In this document: piece after piece, positions 25,898-35,476 of the stretch | Numbering within the stretch: the first letter of the stretch is position 1 | Layout: each line of letters opens with the position of its first letter | Assembly (NCBI RefSeq): GCF_947495025.1 | Contig: NZ_CANLXG010000002.1 | Location: forward strand, 496,001 to 560,000 | DNA: 64,000 nucleotides | DNA from: an uncultured Roseobacter sp. | Lineage (GTDB): Bacteria; Pseudomonadota; Alphaproteobacteria; Rhodobacterales; Rhodobacteraceae | Direction of reading: 5' to 3' | The notes under the pieces: generated by a model | Seen by the model: the letters and a program-made list of their open reading frames with translations, nothing else | Told to the model about the DNA's origin: nothing | Databases searched by the model: none | Position numbers and translations under genes: made by a program

Positions 25898-28297
25898 TCA
25901 GCCCCGCAGGCTGCCACCGCTGGCTTTGGTCACCTTTTCGACGACCCGGGCACTTACCGCCTCAATGTCTTTTTCGGTCAGTGTCTGATCTTTCGGCTGC
26001 ATCCGCACGGTCAGGGCCAGAGACTTCTTACCTTCACCAAGACTTCCACCGATGAATTCATCGAATATCCGCACATCTGCAATCAGCGCCTTGTCCGCCC
26101 CCATGGCGGCATTGATCAATGTAAGCGCCTCAACGCCCGCATCCACAACAAAGGCAAAATCACGTTCGACCGCCTGCAGATCGCTGATCTCAAGGGCCGC
26201 ACGCGTCGCGCCGGCCTTTCGTGGCATCGGCACCTCGGCAGGCCAGACCGTAAAGGCCATTGCCGGACCTTTCACATCCATCGCCTCCAGCACACGCGGG
26301 TGCACCTCGCCAAAGACACCAAGCACCTTTTTGGGGCCAAGGCAGATCACGCCATGCCGTCCGGGATGCCACCAGCCAGCGCCGTTGCGCATGATCTGAA
26401 CCCGCGCCGGCGCACCGATTGCCGCGAGAACCGCCTCGACATCGGCCTTGACGTCAAAGACATCCACAGCCCGGTCAGAGCCATGCACATCCTTCGGTCC
26501 GTTCCGTCCGATCAGCAGACCGGAAACCTGCAGATGCTGTTCCCCGGGTTCACCGCCGCTGAACGCCGGGCCAACCTCAAAGAGCGCCATATCCGCAAAG
26601 CCCCGCGCCTGGTTACGCGCAGCGGCCTGAAGCAGTCCGGGCAGCAGATGAGGGCGCATATGGCTCATATCCGAACTGATCGGGTTCTCGAGCCGCGTGG
26701 CTTCGTCTCCGCCACCAAACAACGCAGCAGAAGCGACATCAATAAAGCTGTATGTCACGCATTCGTTGTAGCCAAGCGCAGCACATGTCCGTCGCGCGAC
26801 CGCTTCACGCCGCTGCATCGGCAGCAGCACAGGTTTCGGAACACCTTCTGTAAGGCGCGGCAGCGGTTTGCCCTGAAGCTTTGTCAGAGACGCGATCCGC
26901 GCCACTTCTTCCACAAGATCCGCCTCGCCCTGTACATCCGGCCGCCAGCTGGGCACGTGAGCCATATTGCCTTCCAGGATAAAGCCCAGAGATGTCAGTG
27001 TCTGGCGCTGCTCACTTTCGGGAATATCCATACCGACCAGGGACTGAACGCGGGCGGCATCAAGCCGGTACGCCCTCGACGTATCAGGAATTTTCCCTGC
27101 CACGATCACCTCTGATGCCTCGCCCCCGGCATGATCGAGGATCATACGCGTGGCATGCTCAATACCATAGGGCGTCCATTCGGGATCGATTCCGCGCTCA
27201 AAGCGATAGCGCGCGTCCGAATTAATTTTGAGCGCGCGACCTGTATAGGCCGTGCGCACCGGGTCAAAGTAGGCCGCCTCAAGGAAAACGTTCACCGTTT
27301 CTTCCGTACAGCCGGACGCCATGCCACCCATGATACCGCCGATGCTTTCGACACCGTCGGCGTCAGAGATCAGGGTCATGCCTTCTGAAAAGGTGTACTC
27401 TTTCTCGTCCAGCGCCAGCAGCGTTTCACCACCCTGGGCGCGGTGAACCCGCAACGCATTGCCCGCAATCTTGTCGGCATCAAAAACGTGCAGCGGACGG
27501 TTTCGGTCGTAGGTGAAAAAATTGGTCACATCCACGAGAAAACTGATCGGGCGCAGACCGATGGCCCGCAGAGTATCCTGCAGCCATGCCGGGCTTGGGC
27601 CGTTCTTTACGCCCCGGATAACGCGCCCGTAGAAAACCGGACACTGATCCAGCGTATCGCCCTCGATCGTGACACTGACCGGGCAGGGAAAAGCGCCCTC
27701 GGTTGCATCAACATCGCGTTTTCTCAGAGTCCCGACACCGCGCGCGGCAAGATCGCGCGCAATGCCCCGCACGCCGAGCGCATCGGGACGGTTGGGCGTA
27801 ATGGCGATTTCGATCACTGGATCGACCTTGGCCGGATCATTCGCTGCCAGCCAGTCGACAAAGGACTGCCCGACCTCGCCCGAAGGAAGCTCAATGATGC
27901 CATCATGCTCATCGGACAGCTCCAGCTCTCGCTCGGACGCCATCATGCCAAAGCTCTCGATGCCACGGATTTTGCCGACGCCGATAGTCGTGTCGATGCC
28001 CGGCACATAGACGCCGGGTTTCGCGACGACGACCGTGATCCCCTGCCGGGCATTGGGTGCGCCGCAGATGATCTGTTTCTGGCCCTCGTCCGTGTCCACC
28101 TGACAGACACGCAGGCGGTCTGCATCGGGATGCTTCTCAGCAGACGCCACATATCCCAGAGTAAAATCCTTCAGCCGCGCGGCGCGGTCCTCGACACCTT
28201 CGACCTCGAGGCCGAGGTCTGTCAGCGCGTAAAGGATCTCATCCAGGGTGGCTGTCGTATCCAGATGGTCTTTGAGCCAGGAAAGCGTGAATTTCAT
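25898..28297 (-). CDS. pheT: Phenylalanyl-tRNA synthetase beta subunit
   Basis: The 799-residue beta subunit of the alpha2-beta2 enzyme that charges tRNA-Phe. Domains in order: an N-terminal tRNA-binding OB fold (about residues 40-150, TLGYVASAEKHPDADRLRVC), the B3/B4 editing region (about 215-375), the B5 domain, a catalytic-like domain with RPHLLPGLL near 510, and a C-terminal FDX-ACB anticodon-binding domain (about 700-799, DFAFVVDAGV). The ATG at 28297 begins MKFTLSWLKDHL, the universal PheT start. Unusually, pheS is two genes upstream instead of adjacent. Confidence 0.97.
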   Translation of the reverse strand: MKFTLSWLKDHLDTTATLDEILYALTDLGLEVEGVEDRAARLKDFTLGYVASAEKHPDADRLRVCQVDTDEGQKQIICGAPNARQGITVVVAKPGVYVPGIDTTIGVGKIRGIESFGMMASERELELSDEHDGIIELPSGEVGQSFVDWLAANDPAKVDPVIEIAITPNRPDALGVRGIARDLAARGVGTLRKRDVDATEGAFPCPVSVTIEGDTLDQCPVFYGRVIRGVKNGPSPAWLQDTLRAIGLRPISFLVDVTNFFTYDRNRPLHVFDADKIAGNALRVHRAQGGETLLALDEKEYTFSEGMTLISDADGVESIGGIMGGMASGCTEETVNVFLEAAYFDPVRTAYTGRALKINSDARYRFERGIDPEWTPYGIEHATRMILDHAGGEASEVIVAGKIPDTSRAYRLDAARVQSLVGMDIPESEQRQTLTSLGFILEGNMAHVPSWRPDVQGEADLVEEVARIASLTKLQGKPLPRLTEGVPKPVLLPMQRREAVARRTCAALGYNECVTYSFIDVASAALFGGGDEATRLENPISSDMSHMRPHLLPGLLQAAARNQARGFADMALFEVGPAFSGGEPGEQHLQVSGLLIGRNGPKDVHGSDRAVDVFDVKADVEAVLAAIGAPARVQIMRNGAGWWHPGRHGVICLGPKKVLGVFGEVHPRVLEAMDVKGPAMAFTVWPAEVPMPRKAGATRAALEISDLQAVERDFAFVVDAGVEALTLINAAMGADKALIADVRIFDEFIGGSLGEGKKSLALTVRMQPKDQTLTEKDIEAVSARVVEKVTKASGGSLRG

Positions 28298-28373
28298 GAG
28301 GTATCCGCCGGGTCTTTGGGTGTCCGCGTCCTGATAGACCAAAGCGGGGCGGGGGAAAACCCATAGCAGTGTT

Positions 28374-29183
28374 TCAGGGATAGCTGTAGGGCAGACCCAG
28401 TATCTGATCCAGCTGGCGGGCGATCCAGCCGTGCGGAATAAAATGCCCGCCAGGGTGAATATCAAGGCTGACACTGCCACCGTCACAATCCCATGTCGTG
28501 CGCCGGAATGTCAGAAAGTCGCGGGCATTCCAGGGGCCTTCCGGCGTGCCGGCGCCGCATCCGAATTTCTCACGCCACAGATAGACAGGATATTCGGTGT
28601 CCCCGCCCGGCCCGAAGGGGAAATCAAGGACCTGATCGTTCAGTCCATATACCTGACGCACCTGGCCTGGCGCGGTTGCGCAGTCCTCAGCCTGGGACAG
28701 GGTGCCGGAGATCGCCAGAAGCGCTGCGACATCCGCGCCGTCCTCGCAGACAAACCGCCATGCCATATTGCTCCCCCAGGAATATCCGGAGACAAATATC
28801 TGCCCGTCAATGACCGGATAAGTTTTGCGCACGTCTTCAAGAACGGCGCGTGCAAAGGCCACATCGGGCGTACCTGCCCGCCAGAAATCCCAGCTGCGGC
28901 CCAGGCCGTTGGGCGCCACAAGCAGGACGCCGCGCCGCCGTGTGGCGCCGGAAATACGCTGATGCCGGACGATCAGACTGCCCTGACGCTGCCATCCATG
29001 AAAATGCAGCAGCACCGGCATCGGCGTTACGCCATCCCAGTCGTCAGGCAGTTTTACGTGATAGCTGCGGTCACCGATCCTGCAGGGCGTCTGGTCCGTA
29101 CAGGCGTCCTGCGTCGGCCCCATGGCAAATACAGCATATGTCTGGAAAAACAGAGAGGAAAGGACGAGAAAAAGCAGCTTCAT
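28374..29183 (-). CDS. Secreted esterase of the PHB depolymerase/LpqC family
   Basis: About 269 residues with a signal peptide (MKLLFLVLSSLFFQTYAVFA). The alpha/beta hydrolase core shows the oxyanion HFHGW motif, the nucleophile elbow GYSWGSN (serine near residue 130) and a likely catalytic histidine in HPGGHFIPHGW near the end. Family members cleave polyhydroxybutyrate-like or feruloyl esters outside the cytoplasm. An in-frame GTG three codons upstream (29192) is an alternative start. It lies in the same-strand run pheS-amidotransferase-esterase-pheT, 54 bases after the amidotransferase. Confidence 0.87.
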   Translation of the reverse strand: MKLLFLVLSSLFFQTYAVFAMGPTQDACTDQTPCRIGDRSYHVKLPDDWDGVTPMPVLLHFHGWQRQGSLIVRHQRISGATRRRGVLLVAPNGLGRSWDFWRAGTPDVAFARAVLEDVRKTYPVIDGQIFVSGYSWGSNMAWRFVCEDGADVAALLAISGTLSQAEDCATAPGQVRQVYGLNDQVLDFPFGPGGDTEYPVYLWREKFGCGAGTPEGPWNARDFLTFRRTTWDCDGGSVSLDIHPGGHFIPHGWIARQLDQILGLPYSYP

Positions 29184-29237
29184 GGGGTGCACTCTAGCGC
29201 GGCGACAGGTGGTGTCACCTCACAAGATGATGAGGGT

Positions 29238-30011
29238 TCAGAGGCTGCGTATCCAGTTGCGAATTTCCGTCAGACGCGTTTCTGACTGCATGTCCGAAAA
29301 ACGCACGCCCAGGCGGTCTGAAGCTGCAGGGTCCTGATCCGCCGACATCAGATCATCCGCTTCTGCGTTGGGAAGCAGTTCCCAGTCACGCACGCGGGCG
29401 CCGATGAATGCGAGGCTGTACTCCGGGTGGTATTGCATACCCCAGAAACGAACACCTTCGCGCTCATACGCCATGGCCTGCACCGGTGAATGGTTGTTCG
29501 ATGCCAGAACTGTTGCGCCCTCGGGCACACGAACAACTTCGTCGCGATGCACACAGGGCACTGCATAGCCATCACTCCGCCCCTCCAGAAGCGGGTGTCG
29601 CCGCCCTTCCGGTGTCAGCCTTATGTTACGGGCCAGCCCGTCTTCCCGACCGCTGGGGGATGGCTGAGACGCACCACCCAGAACCGAGGCCGCGAGCTGA
29701 AAGCCGTTGCAGGATCCAAGACACGGAACACCCGCCGCAAAGACAGTGCGCATGGCGATTGCAAGAGGTTCAGCCCGGGCGTCGTCTGTTGTCCAGTCTA
29801 CCGCTGATCCCGTGAACACCGCACCGTCCAGACCGCCCAGCTCTGGCAGTGGCTCGCCATCATAGGGCGCAACGATGGTGACATGGCACGAAGGCGCAAC
29901 GGCGCGCAGTGCAGATGCATAGCCCTCTCCTGTGGTCTCGCCATATGTCGCGCGTTTCTTTGCATTGATCTCTGCGGGATCGTTGTCAACGACCACAATC
30001 TTCAGCGCCAT
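29238..30011 (-). CDS. Class I glutamine amidotransferase-like protein
   Basis: A 257-residue stand-alone amidotransferase domain. The nucleophile Cys101 is in PCLGSCNGFQLAA, where the usual GxCxG context is kept, and the histidine/glutamate pair is in QYHPEYS near residue 193. The fold matches the GMP synthase/GuaA-like amidotransferase set, of which many members hydrolyse gamma-glutamyl compounds. The partner or substrate is not evident. It lies 40 bases after pheS on the same strand and likely shares its transcript. Confidence 0.85.
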   Translation of the reverse strand: MALKIVVVDNDPAEINAKKRATYGETTGEGYASALRAVAPSCHVTIVAPYDGEPLPELGGLDGAVFTGSAVDWTTDDARAEPLAIAMRTVFAAGVPCLGSCNGFQLAASVLGGASQPSPSGREDGLARNIRLTPEGRRHPLLEGRSDGYAVPCVHRDEVVRVPEGATVLASNNHSPVQAMAYEREGVRFWGMQYHPEYSLAFIGARVRDWELLPNAEADDLMSADQDPAASDRLGVRFSDMQSETRLTEIRNWIRSL

Positions 30012-30051
30012 GTGCCGGGTGCTCTCAGTTGCCGTCGCGCGCGCAGACCGG

Positions 30052-31125
30052 TCAGCGGTTCAGGCCACCATGCAGTGTCGGCTGATCGAGGCTGGCAAAG
30101 CCATAGTGGCGGAGCCAGCGCAGGTCGCTGTCAAAGAATGCCCGCAGGTCGGGCACACCATATTTCAGCATTGCGATCCGGTCGATCCCCATACCAAAGG
30201 CAAAGCCCTGCCACTCATAGGGGTCGATTCCACCAGCTTTCAGTACCTTGGGATGCACCATGCCGGAGCCCAGCACCTCCATCCAGTCATCACCTTCACC
30301 GATGCGCAGCTGCCCGTCGATCCATGAACACTGGATATCAACCTCTGCAGAGGGCTCGGTAAAGGGAAAGTGCGATGCGCGGAAACGTGTCCTGATCCCT
30401 TCGATACCGAAGAATGCTGAAAAGAATTCTTCAAGCACCCACTTCAGGTTCGCCATAGAGATGTCTTTGTCGATCGCCAGACCTTCGACCTGGTGAAACA
30501 TCGGTGTGTGGGTCTGGTCGTAGTCGGCACGATACACACCGCCCGGACAAATGATCCGCAACGGCGCGCCGCGCTCTTCCATCGTGCGGATCTGTACAGG
30601 CGACGTATGGGTGCGCAGAACGTGCGGCGGACGGTTATCGCCCTCGGCGCGGGCCATATAGAACGTATCCATTTCAGCGCGCGCGGGGTGATGGCCGGGA
30701 ATGTTCAGAGCATCGAAATTATACCAGTCGGTATCTATGCGCGGACCCTCGGCGACAGAAAATCCCATCTCTCCGAAAATTGCAGTAACTTCCTCTGTCA
30801 CCTGGCTGACCGGATGGATGGTACCGGTACGGCGGGTGCGCGCAGGCAGCGTTACATCAAGCCATTCGGTGCGCAGACGCTCGTCGAGTGCGGCATCAGC
30901 AAGGCCTGCCTTGCGCGCGGCAAGCGCCGAATTGATCTCGTTTTTGAGCGCGTTCAGCGCGGGGCCGGCCACCTGACGTTCTTCAGGTGTCATCTTGCCC
31001 AGCTCACGCATTTTGAGCGAGATTTCACCCTTTTTTCCGACGGCTTCCAAACGGATCGCTTCCAGCGCGTTCTCGTCTTCGGCCCCGGCAATACGGGTGA
31101 GATATTTGTGCTTGAGATCGTCCAT
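30052..31125 (-). CDS. pheS: Phenylalanyl-tRNA synthetase alpha subunit
   Basis: A 357-residue catalytic subunit. An N-terminal coiled coil (about residues 1-90, [20 protein letters not shown]) binds tRNA; the class II aminoacylation core follows with motif 2 ([10 protein letters not shown], then [20 protein letters not shown]) and motif 3 ([17 protein letters not shown]). It activates phenylalanine and transfers it to tRNA-Phe with PheT. The conserved core is complete. First gene of a minus-strand run that reaches pheT and ytoQ. Confidence 0.97.
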   Translation of the reverse strand: MDDLKHKYLTRIAGAEDENALEAIRLEAVGKKGEISLKMRELGKMTPEERQVAGPALNALKNEINSALAARKAGLADAALDERLRTEWLDVTLPARTRRTGTIHPVSQVTEEVTAIFGEMGFSVAEGPRIDTDWYNFDALNIPGHHPARAEMDTFYMARAEGDNRPPHVLRTHTSPVQIRTMEERGAPLRIICPGGVYRADYDQTHTPMFHQVEGLAIDKDISMANLKWVLEEFFSAFFGIEGIRTRFRASHFPFTEPSAEVDIQCSWIDGQLRIGEGDDWMEVLGSGMVHPKVLKAGGIDPYEWQGFAFGMGIDRIAMLKYGVPDLRAFFDSDLRWLRHYGFASLDQPTLHGGLNR

Positions 31126-31463
31126 CTCTGCCTCGTTCTTCGGTCTTCGCCGGTGCTAGCAGAATGATCACTGATTGCAAGGGCGCGCTGGCGCACCGGC
31201 TCGTGGCGCGCCGGAACGCAGCCGGCAGAGAAATGAGGTAATTACTTCATTTTTGATCTACCCTCAGGCCTGTTTATATGGGCATGATCAACCTGAATGC
31301 GTAATTGAACGAACCATTTTACCAGATATACGCATTAACCTCATTTTATGACTTTTGTAGCTCAGACAAGCCATGATAGCGGTTACAAAACACAAATGCC
31401 GGTGAAAGGAGTTTCGCAGCCAGCGGGCTGCAATCTGCCAAAGGCCGGAGACAGGGAGCATTT
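31126..31463. other. Intergenic region between divergent pheS and the LacI-type regulator
   Basis: No gene was found in these 338 bases. The stretch from about 31230 to 31400 looks richer in A+T than the surroundings and contains an 18-base palindrome (listed separately) and a related half-site ACCTCAT at 31338-31344. Promoters for pheS and the regulator are expected here. Confidence 0.6.
31233..31250. promoter_or_regulatory. Operator-like palindrome upstream of pheS and the LacI-type regulator
   Basis: ATGAGGTAATTACTTCAT is an 18-base inverted repeat with one mismatch. The half-site ATGAGGT recurs inverted as ACCTCAT at 31338-31344, about 100 bases away, which would suit DNA looping by a LacI-family tetramer. 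The binding protein is inferred to be the adjacent regulator; not shown. Confidence 0.45.
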
Positions 31464-32483
31464 ATGGTCAGCCGGAAGAGGGCGCGCATCAGCGATATTA
31501 TGAGAATGACGGGGCTGTCGCGGTCCACCATTGATCGCGTGCTGAACGAGCGCCCGGGCGTCAAGGAAAAGACCCGCAGACAGATTGAACAGGCGATCGC
31601 AGAGCTTGGATATGCGCCAAGCTCACTGTCCCTGCACCAGACAGCCCGGAATGCGCGCATCGAAGTTTTCCTGCCCGAGGGCACAAATCCGTTCTTCTCT
31701 CACCTGCGCAAGGGGATCGATGCTGCGGTCAGCGCTGCCACCGAACATGGTGTCGACCTGAGGATCAGCGGTTTTGATCCGTACCGCCCGGAAACCATGG
31801 TCGAGCGACTGAGCGCGGTGAACAATCAAACAACGGCCGTGATCACCGTCGGCGTGGACAATCACGAGGCCGGCCTGGCCATCAACAACCTCGCGGACCG
31901 GGGCATTCGCGTTGTCACGATTGTATCGGATGTTCCAATGTCCCGGCGCTCGGCCTATGTGGGCCAGGATAATTTCGCCGCCGGGCGGACAGCGGGACAA
32001 CTCATGGCTGACCTTGTGCCCTCCGGTCGCGGGCGCGTTGCGGTGCTGATCGGACACCCGCAGTTCCGCCACCTGCTGGACAGGCAGTCCGGTTTTCAGC
32101 AGGCACTTGCCATCAACCGGCCGGAACTCGCGGTTCAGGCATGCCATCCCTATGGCGCGGACCCGTCGCAGGCCGAAGCAATTGTGCGGGATCTGATGGC
32201 AGACCGCCGCAACCTTCGTGGTGTCTATATTGCCGGTGGCGGACAGCCCTACCTGATCGATGCATTGCGGGTGACCACCGGAACGCAGCCGGTTGTGATC
32301 GGGCACGAGGTCTCGGAAGCAAGCCGTACAGCACTGCGCAACGGCACGTACCGGCTCGTTGTGGCCCATGACGTGGATGAACTTGGCAAGAAAGCTGTCA
32401 GCACAGCACTGGACCGGAACATTGTCGGCGCGCAGGCCTGCGGCGTGAATATTTTTATCGCCGAGAACCTGCCCGCTGCATAA
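31464..32483 (+). CDS. LacI family transcriptional regulator
   Basis: A 339-residue protein with an N-terminal helix-turn-helix (RISDIMRMTGLSRSTIDRVL) and hinge (EQAIAELGYAPSSLS), followed by a periplasmic-binding-protein-like effector domain (about residues 70-335, IEVFLPEGTNPFFSHLRKGI). The recognition helix SRSTIDR differs from the common SxATVSR form, so its operator may be unusual. GGGAG precedes the ATG by 6 bases. It is convergent with an amino acid ABC transporter operon, which it may regulate, although LacI proteins usually sense sugars or nucleosides. Confidence 0.92.
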   Translation: MVSRKRARISDIMRMTGLSRSTIDRVLNERPGVKEKTRRQIEQAIAELGYAPSSLSLHQTARNARIEVFLPEGTNPFFSHLRKGIDAAVSAATEHGVDLRISGFDPYRPETMVERLSAVNNQTTAVITVGVDNHEAGLAINNLADRGIRVVTIVSDVPMSRRSAYVGQDNFAAGRTAGQLMADLVPSGRGRVAVLIGHPQFRHLLDRQSGFQQALAINRPELAVQACHPYGADPSQAEAIVRDLMADRRNLRGVYIAGGGQPYLIDALRVTTGTQPVVIGHEVSEASRTALRNGTYRLVVAHDVDELGKKAVSTALDRNIVGAQACGVNIFIAENLPAA

Positions 32484-32492
32484 GCTGCCTGC

Positions 32493-33230
32493 CTAACGCA
32501 GTACAGACCGCAGAAACTCCTGCGTTCGTGTCACACGTGGTGCCGTGAATATCTGCTCGGGAGGGCCCTCCTCAACGATCACCCCACCATCCATAAAGCA
32601 CACACGGTCCGCCAGTTCACGCGCAAAGCCCATCTCGTGAGTGGCCAGCAACATCGTCATCCCCTCACTGCGCAGGTGACGCAGGACTGCCAGAACCTCT
32701 CCCACCAGTTCCGGGTCCAGCGCTGCCGTGATTTCGTCAAAAAGCATAATCTCGGGTCGCATGGCCAGCGCGCGGATCACGGCAACCCGCTGCTGTTGCC
32801 CGCCGGAAAGTTGGTCAGGGTATTTCTGCATATGGGCGGCCAGTCCGAAACGCTCAAAGAGCTCTGTGGCGCGTGTTTCGAGTGCGCCGCCCTGTTCGTG
32901 CAGAACCCGGCGCGGTGCGAGCAGCACATTTTCCAGCGCCGACATATGCGGAAACAGATTGTAGGACTGAAAAACGATCCCGATACGCCGGCGGACAGGG
33001 CCGAGATCAATCCCCGGTTCCGAAATGTCCTGCCCTTCGAGCAGCACGGCCCCTTCATCAATCGTCTCAAGCTGGTTGATGCAACGCAGCAGCGTGGATT
33101 TGCCGGAACCCGACGCGCCGATCAGGCAGATCATCTCACCCTCCGCCACATCAAGGTCGATACCACGCAGAACGTGATTGTCGCCAAAAGACTTCTGAAT
33201 GCCGCGACAGGAGAGTTTAGCTTCTGGCAT
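32493..33230 (-). CDS. Polar amino acid ABC transporter, ATP-binding protein
   Basis: A 245-residue ATPase of the GlnQ/HisP group. Walker A is GASGSGKST (about residues 37-45), the signature is LSGGQQQRV, Walker B is [20 protein letters not shown] and the switch histidine is in ATHEMGF. The EITAALDPE form (usually EPTSALDPE) is seen in the amino-acid subgroup. Its start overlaps the end of the permease gene by 14 bases, showing tight coupling. Confidence 0.93.
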   Translation of the reverse strand: MPEAKLSCRGIQKSFGDNHVLRGIDLDVAEGEMICLIGASGSGKSTLLRCINQLETIDEGAVLLEGQDISEPGIDLGPVRRRIGIVFQSYNLFPHMSALENVLLAPRRVLHEQGGALETRATELFERFGLAAHMQKYPDQLSGGQQQRVAVIRALAMRPEIMLFDEITAALDPELVGEVLAVLRHLRSEGMTMLLATHEMGFARELADRVCFMDGGVIVEEGPPEQIFTAPRVTRTQEFLRSVLR

Positions 33231-34026
33231 CGCGGTCCCGGTTCAGCAGGTAATCGGCGTATCGCGTCGCGGGCACTGTCACGAGCAGAAAAATCACCGC
33301 CGCAACCACATATGGTGTGAAGTTTGCCAGCAGGCTTTTGTAGATGCCAGCCTGGCGCAGAATTTCAACCGGTCCGATGAACGACAACAGGGCGACGTCC
33401 TTCTGCAGCGCCACCAGCATGTTCATGTTTGCCGGAACCACACGGCGGATCGCCTGCGGCAGGATCACGTAGCGCATGGTGTCCCGCTCGCTGAGGCCCA
33501 GGCATATGGCTGCATTGCGCTGGCTGGCGTGGATGCTTTCAATACCCGACCGCAGCACCTCGGCGACATAGGCCGAATATGTCAGTACCAGCGCAACGGT
33601 TCCCCAGATATAGGGGCTGTTCCAGGGGCGCGGCAGGCCCAGACCGGGAATGCCGAAACCGATGAGATAGATCGTCAGAACCACAGGCACGCCGCGAAAG
33701 ATGTCCACGTAGACCGCACCGAATATCCGCAGAGGAAAAAGAGCGGGCGACCGCGCACCCCGCGCAAGTGCAATGGCCAGCCCCAGGCCCATAATAAGCG
33801 GCACTGACCATGCAAAGATCATGATGTCGATCATGAAGGCCCTGAGCAGCGTCGGAAACGTTTCGGCAAAGACCTGTCCGTCGAAGAAGCTCGCCCTGAC
33901 CGCAGGCCAGCCAGGAGCCAGTGGTACCAGCAGGATTATGGCCGCAACGACCACAAAGGTGCTGACGCCTGCAACGGTCAGCGAACGGCGCCGCTGCGCC
34001 GCCTCATATGCCTGCCTGCGGTTCAT
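33217..34026 (-). CDS. Polar amino acid ABC transporter, permease
   Basis: A 269-residue inner-membrane protein with about five helices and the HEQ/HisMQ-type cytoplasmic loop ([40 protein letters not shown]) that contacts the ATPase. This form of the EAA loop is characteristic of amino acid permeases. A single permease gene suggests a homodimeric channel. It follows the binding protein gene by 4 bases and overlaps the ATPase gene. Confidence 0.92.
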   Translation of the reverse strand: MNRRQAYEAAQRRRSLTVAGVSTFVVVAAIILLVPLAPGWPAVRASFFDGQVFAETFPTLLRAFMIDIMIFAWSVPLIMGLGLAIALARGARSPALFPLRIFGAVYVDIFRGVPVVLTIYLIGFGIPGLGLPRPWNSPYIWGTVALVLTYSAYVAEVLRSGIESIHASQRNAAICLGLSERDTMRYVILPQAIRRVVPANMNMLVALQKDVALLSFIGPVEILRQAGIYKSLLANFTPYVVAAVIFLLVTVPATRYADYLLNRDRDARS

Positions 34027-34030
34027 CGGC

Positions 34031-34840
34031 TTACCGGATCAGCGGTACACCCGTTGCTTCCTGCAGCCACTCAGCTTCGATTGCTGCAAGGCTCCCATCA
34101 GCCTTCAGAGCGCCCAGGGCAGCATCCACACACTCCTTGAGCGCCGAACCTTCGGGCATAAGCGCCCCGAAGTGGTCGGGGTTGTCGGTTTCATCCGCCG
34201 GGAACTGCCCCAGCACCTGTCCCCCCTCCAGCACGACAGCAGAGAGATAGAGCGCTGTCGGCAGATCGAACAGCGCCGCGTCGACCTGGCCTGCTTTCAT
34301 GGCCTCAACGACATTTGCGTTGTCATCATAGATCAGAGGGTTGCTGTCGGGCGCAATTGTCCGGATGATCACGGGAAGTGCTGTCGTCGAAGCCACGACG
34401 CCCCACTGCAGCCCTTTGAGCGTTTCCATATCAGCAGCAAGACCGTCCGCACCGCGCACCAGAACAGCCATCGGCGCTGTATAATACGGTTCCGAGAAGT
34501 CCACGACCTTGTCGCGCGCCTCGGTAATCGAGAACTGCTGCATATTCATGTCAAAGTCTTTTGCACCTGGCTGGATTGCCTGATCAAAGGATGTTCGGGT
34601 CCAGACCACATCTGCTGCATCAAATCCCATTTCAGCAGCCAGCGCATAGGCGACAGCCGCCTCAAAACCCTTGCCCGCCTCGGGGGCATCGTCCAGCACC
34701 CAGGGGTAATAGGCCGGGTTGCCCGTCGCGATGGTGAGCTTTCCCTCAGCGAGCGTCTTGCCGTCAGAACAGCTCTGTGCAGCGGCAGCGCCGGCCAGAC
34801 AGGCTGCCATCAGCCCAGCGGTTACAGTCGTTTTCCACAT
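34031..34840 (-). CDS. Polar amino acid ABC transporter, substrate-binding protein
   Basis: A 269-residue periplasmic protein with a signal peptide (residues 1-21, cleaved after AAA). The SBP_bac_3 fold is shown by KLTIATGNPAYYPWVLDD near the start of the mature part, FDMNMQQFSITEARDKVVDF around residue 100 and a late PDHFGALMPEGSAL block. The acid DVVWTRTSFDQAI segment is unlike glutamine- or histidine-binding proteins, so the substrate is uncertain. First gene of the binding protein-permease-ATPase operon. Confidence 0.92.
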   Translation of the reverse strand: MWKTTVTAGLMAACLAGAAAAQSCSDGKTLAEGKLTIATGNPAYYPWVLDDAPEAGKGFEAAVAYALAAEMGFDAADVVWTRTSFDQAIQPGAKDFDMNMQQFSITEARDKVVDFSEPYYTAPMAVLVRGADGLAADMETLKGLQWGVVASTTALPVIIRTIAPDSNPLIYDDNANVVEAMKAGQVDAALFDLPTALYLSAVVLEGGQVLGQFPADETDNPDHFGALMPEGSALKECVDAALGALKADGSLAAIEAEWLQEATGVPLIR

Positions 34841-34951
34841 GATCCATTACTCCCCGGGTGTGATTGTCTGCCGGATTTATCGCGCCCCGGGCAATGACAC
34901 GCAAGCGCGAAGCGACACGGCGTGGTTCGTACAAGGTGTCTGCTGCATGTT

Positions 34952-35356
34952 TCAGCTGTCTGCCGGAGGTATCCTTTCAACCGGACCGCCCTGTTCTTCC
35001 CACGTGGAAAATCCTTCTTTCAGGTGAGCCGCTTCAAACCCCATGTCCTGCAGTGTCGCAACGGTCAGCGCTGATCGCCAGCCGGATGCACAATGGAACA
35101 CATACTTTTTGTCCCCCGAAAATTCTTCTTTGAAGTACGGGCTTTTGGGATCGACCCAGAACTCGATCATGCCGCGCGGGGCGTGGAAGCTGCCCGGGAT
35201 AAAACCGCTGCGCTGTCGCTCGCGCACGTCGCGGATGTCGACGATCAGCACATCATCCCGGCCGACCATTGCAATGGCATCTTTTGTTTCAACTTCTTCA
35301 ATGCGCGCCCGCGCCCCGGCGACCATTTCGGCAGATGATCTGATGTGTCCGGCCAT
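34952..35356 (-). CDS. Rhodanese-like domain protein
   Basis: A 134-residue single-domain protein. The typical blocks are IVDIRDVRERQRSGFIPGSF and the active loop HCASGWRSALT with cysteine near residue 94. This is the persulfide-carrying site, with the loop composition CASGWR also seen in sulfurtransferases of the single-domain group. AAGGA lies 8 bases before the ATG at 35356, which was chosen over an upstream in-frame ATG. It is upstream of the ABC operon but 111 bases away and may be independent. Confidence 0.9.
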   Translation of the reverse strand: MAGHIRSSAEMVAGARARIEEVETKDAIAMVGRDDVLIVDIRDVRERQRSGFIPGSFHAPRGMIEFWVDPKSPYFKEEFSGDKKYVFHCASGWRSALTVATLQDMGFEAAHLKEGFSTWEEQGGPVERIPPADS

Positions 35357-35421
35357 GGGAATTCCTTTCGCTGTCTCAGCGCCCACTATGGCCACGTGAA
35401 TGGAAAAACGCGAGACCCATG

Positions 35422-35450
35422 AAAAAAGCCGCCCCGTTTCCGGAGCGGCC
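35422..35450 (-). terminator. Rho-independent terminator of rpmI-rplT
   Basis: GCCGCTCCG/CGGGGCGGC arms (35441-35449 and 35428-35436, one mismatch) with a short loop, followed on the minus strand by six T. It lies 27 bases after rplT. Confidence 0.88.
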
Positions 35451-35476
35451 TTATGAATTCGTGTTCTGGAACCGGA

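Noticed and set aside
25523..27115. 530-codon open frame on the plus strand opposite ytoQ and pheT
   Set aside because: Antisense to two well-identified genes and without homology-like motifs.
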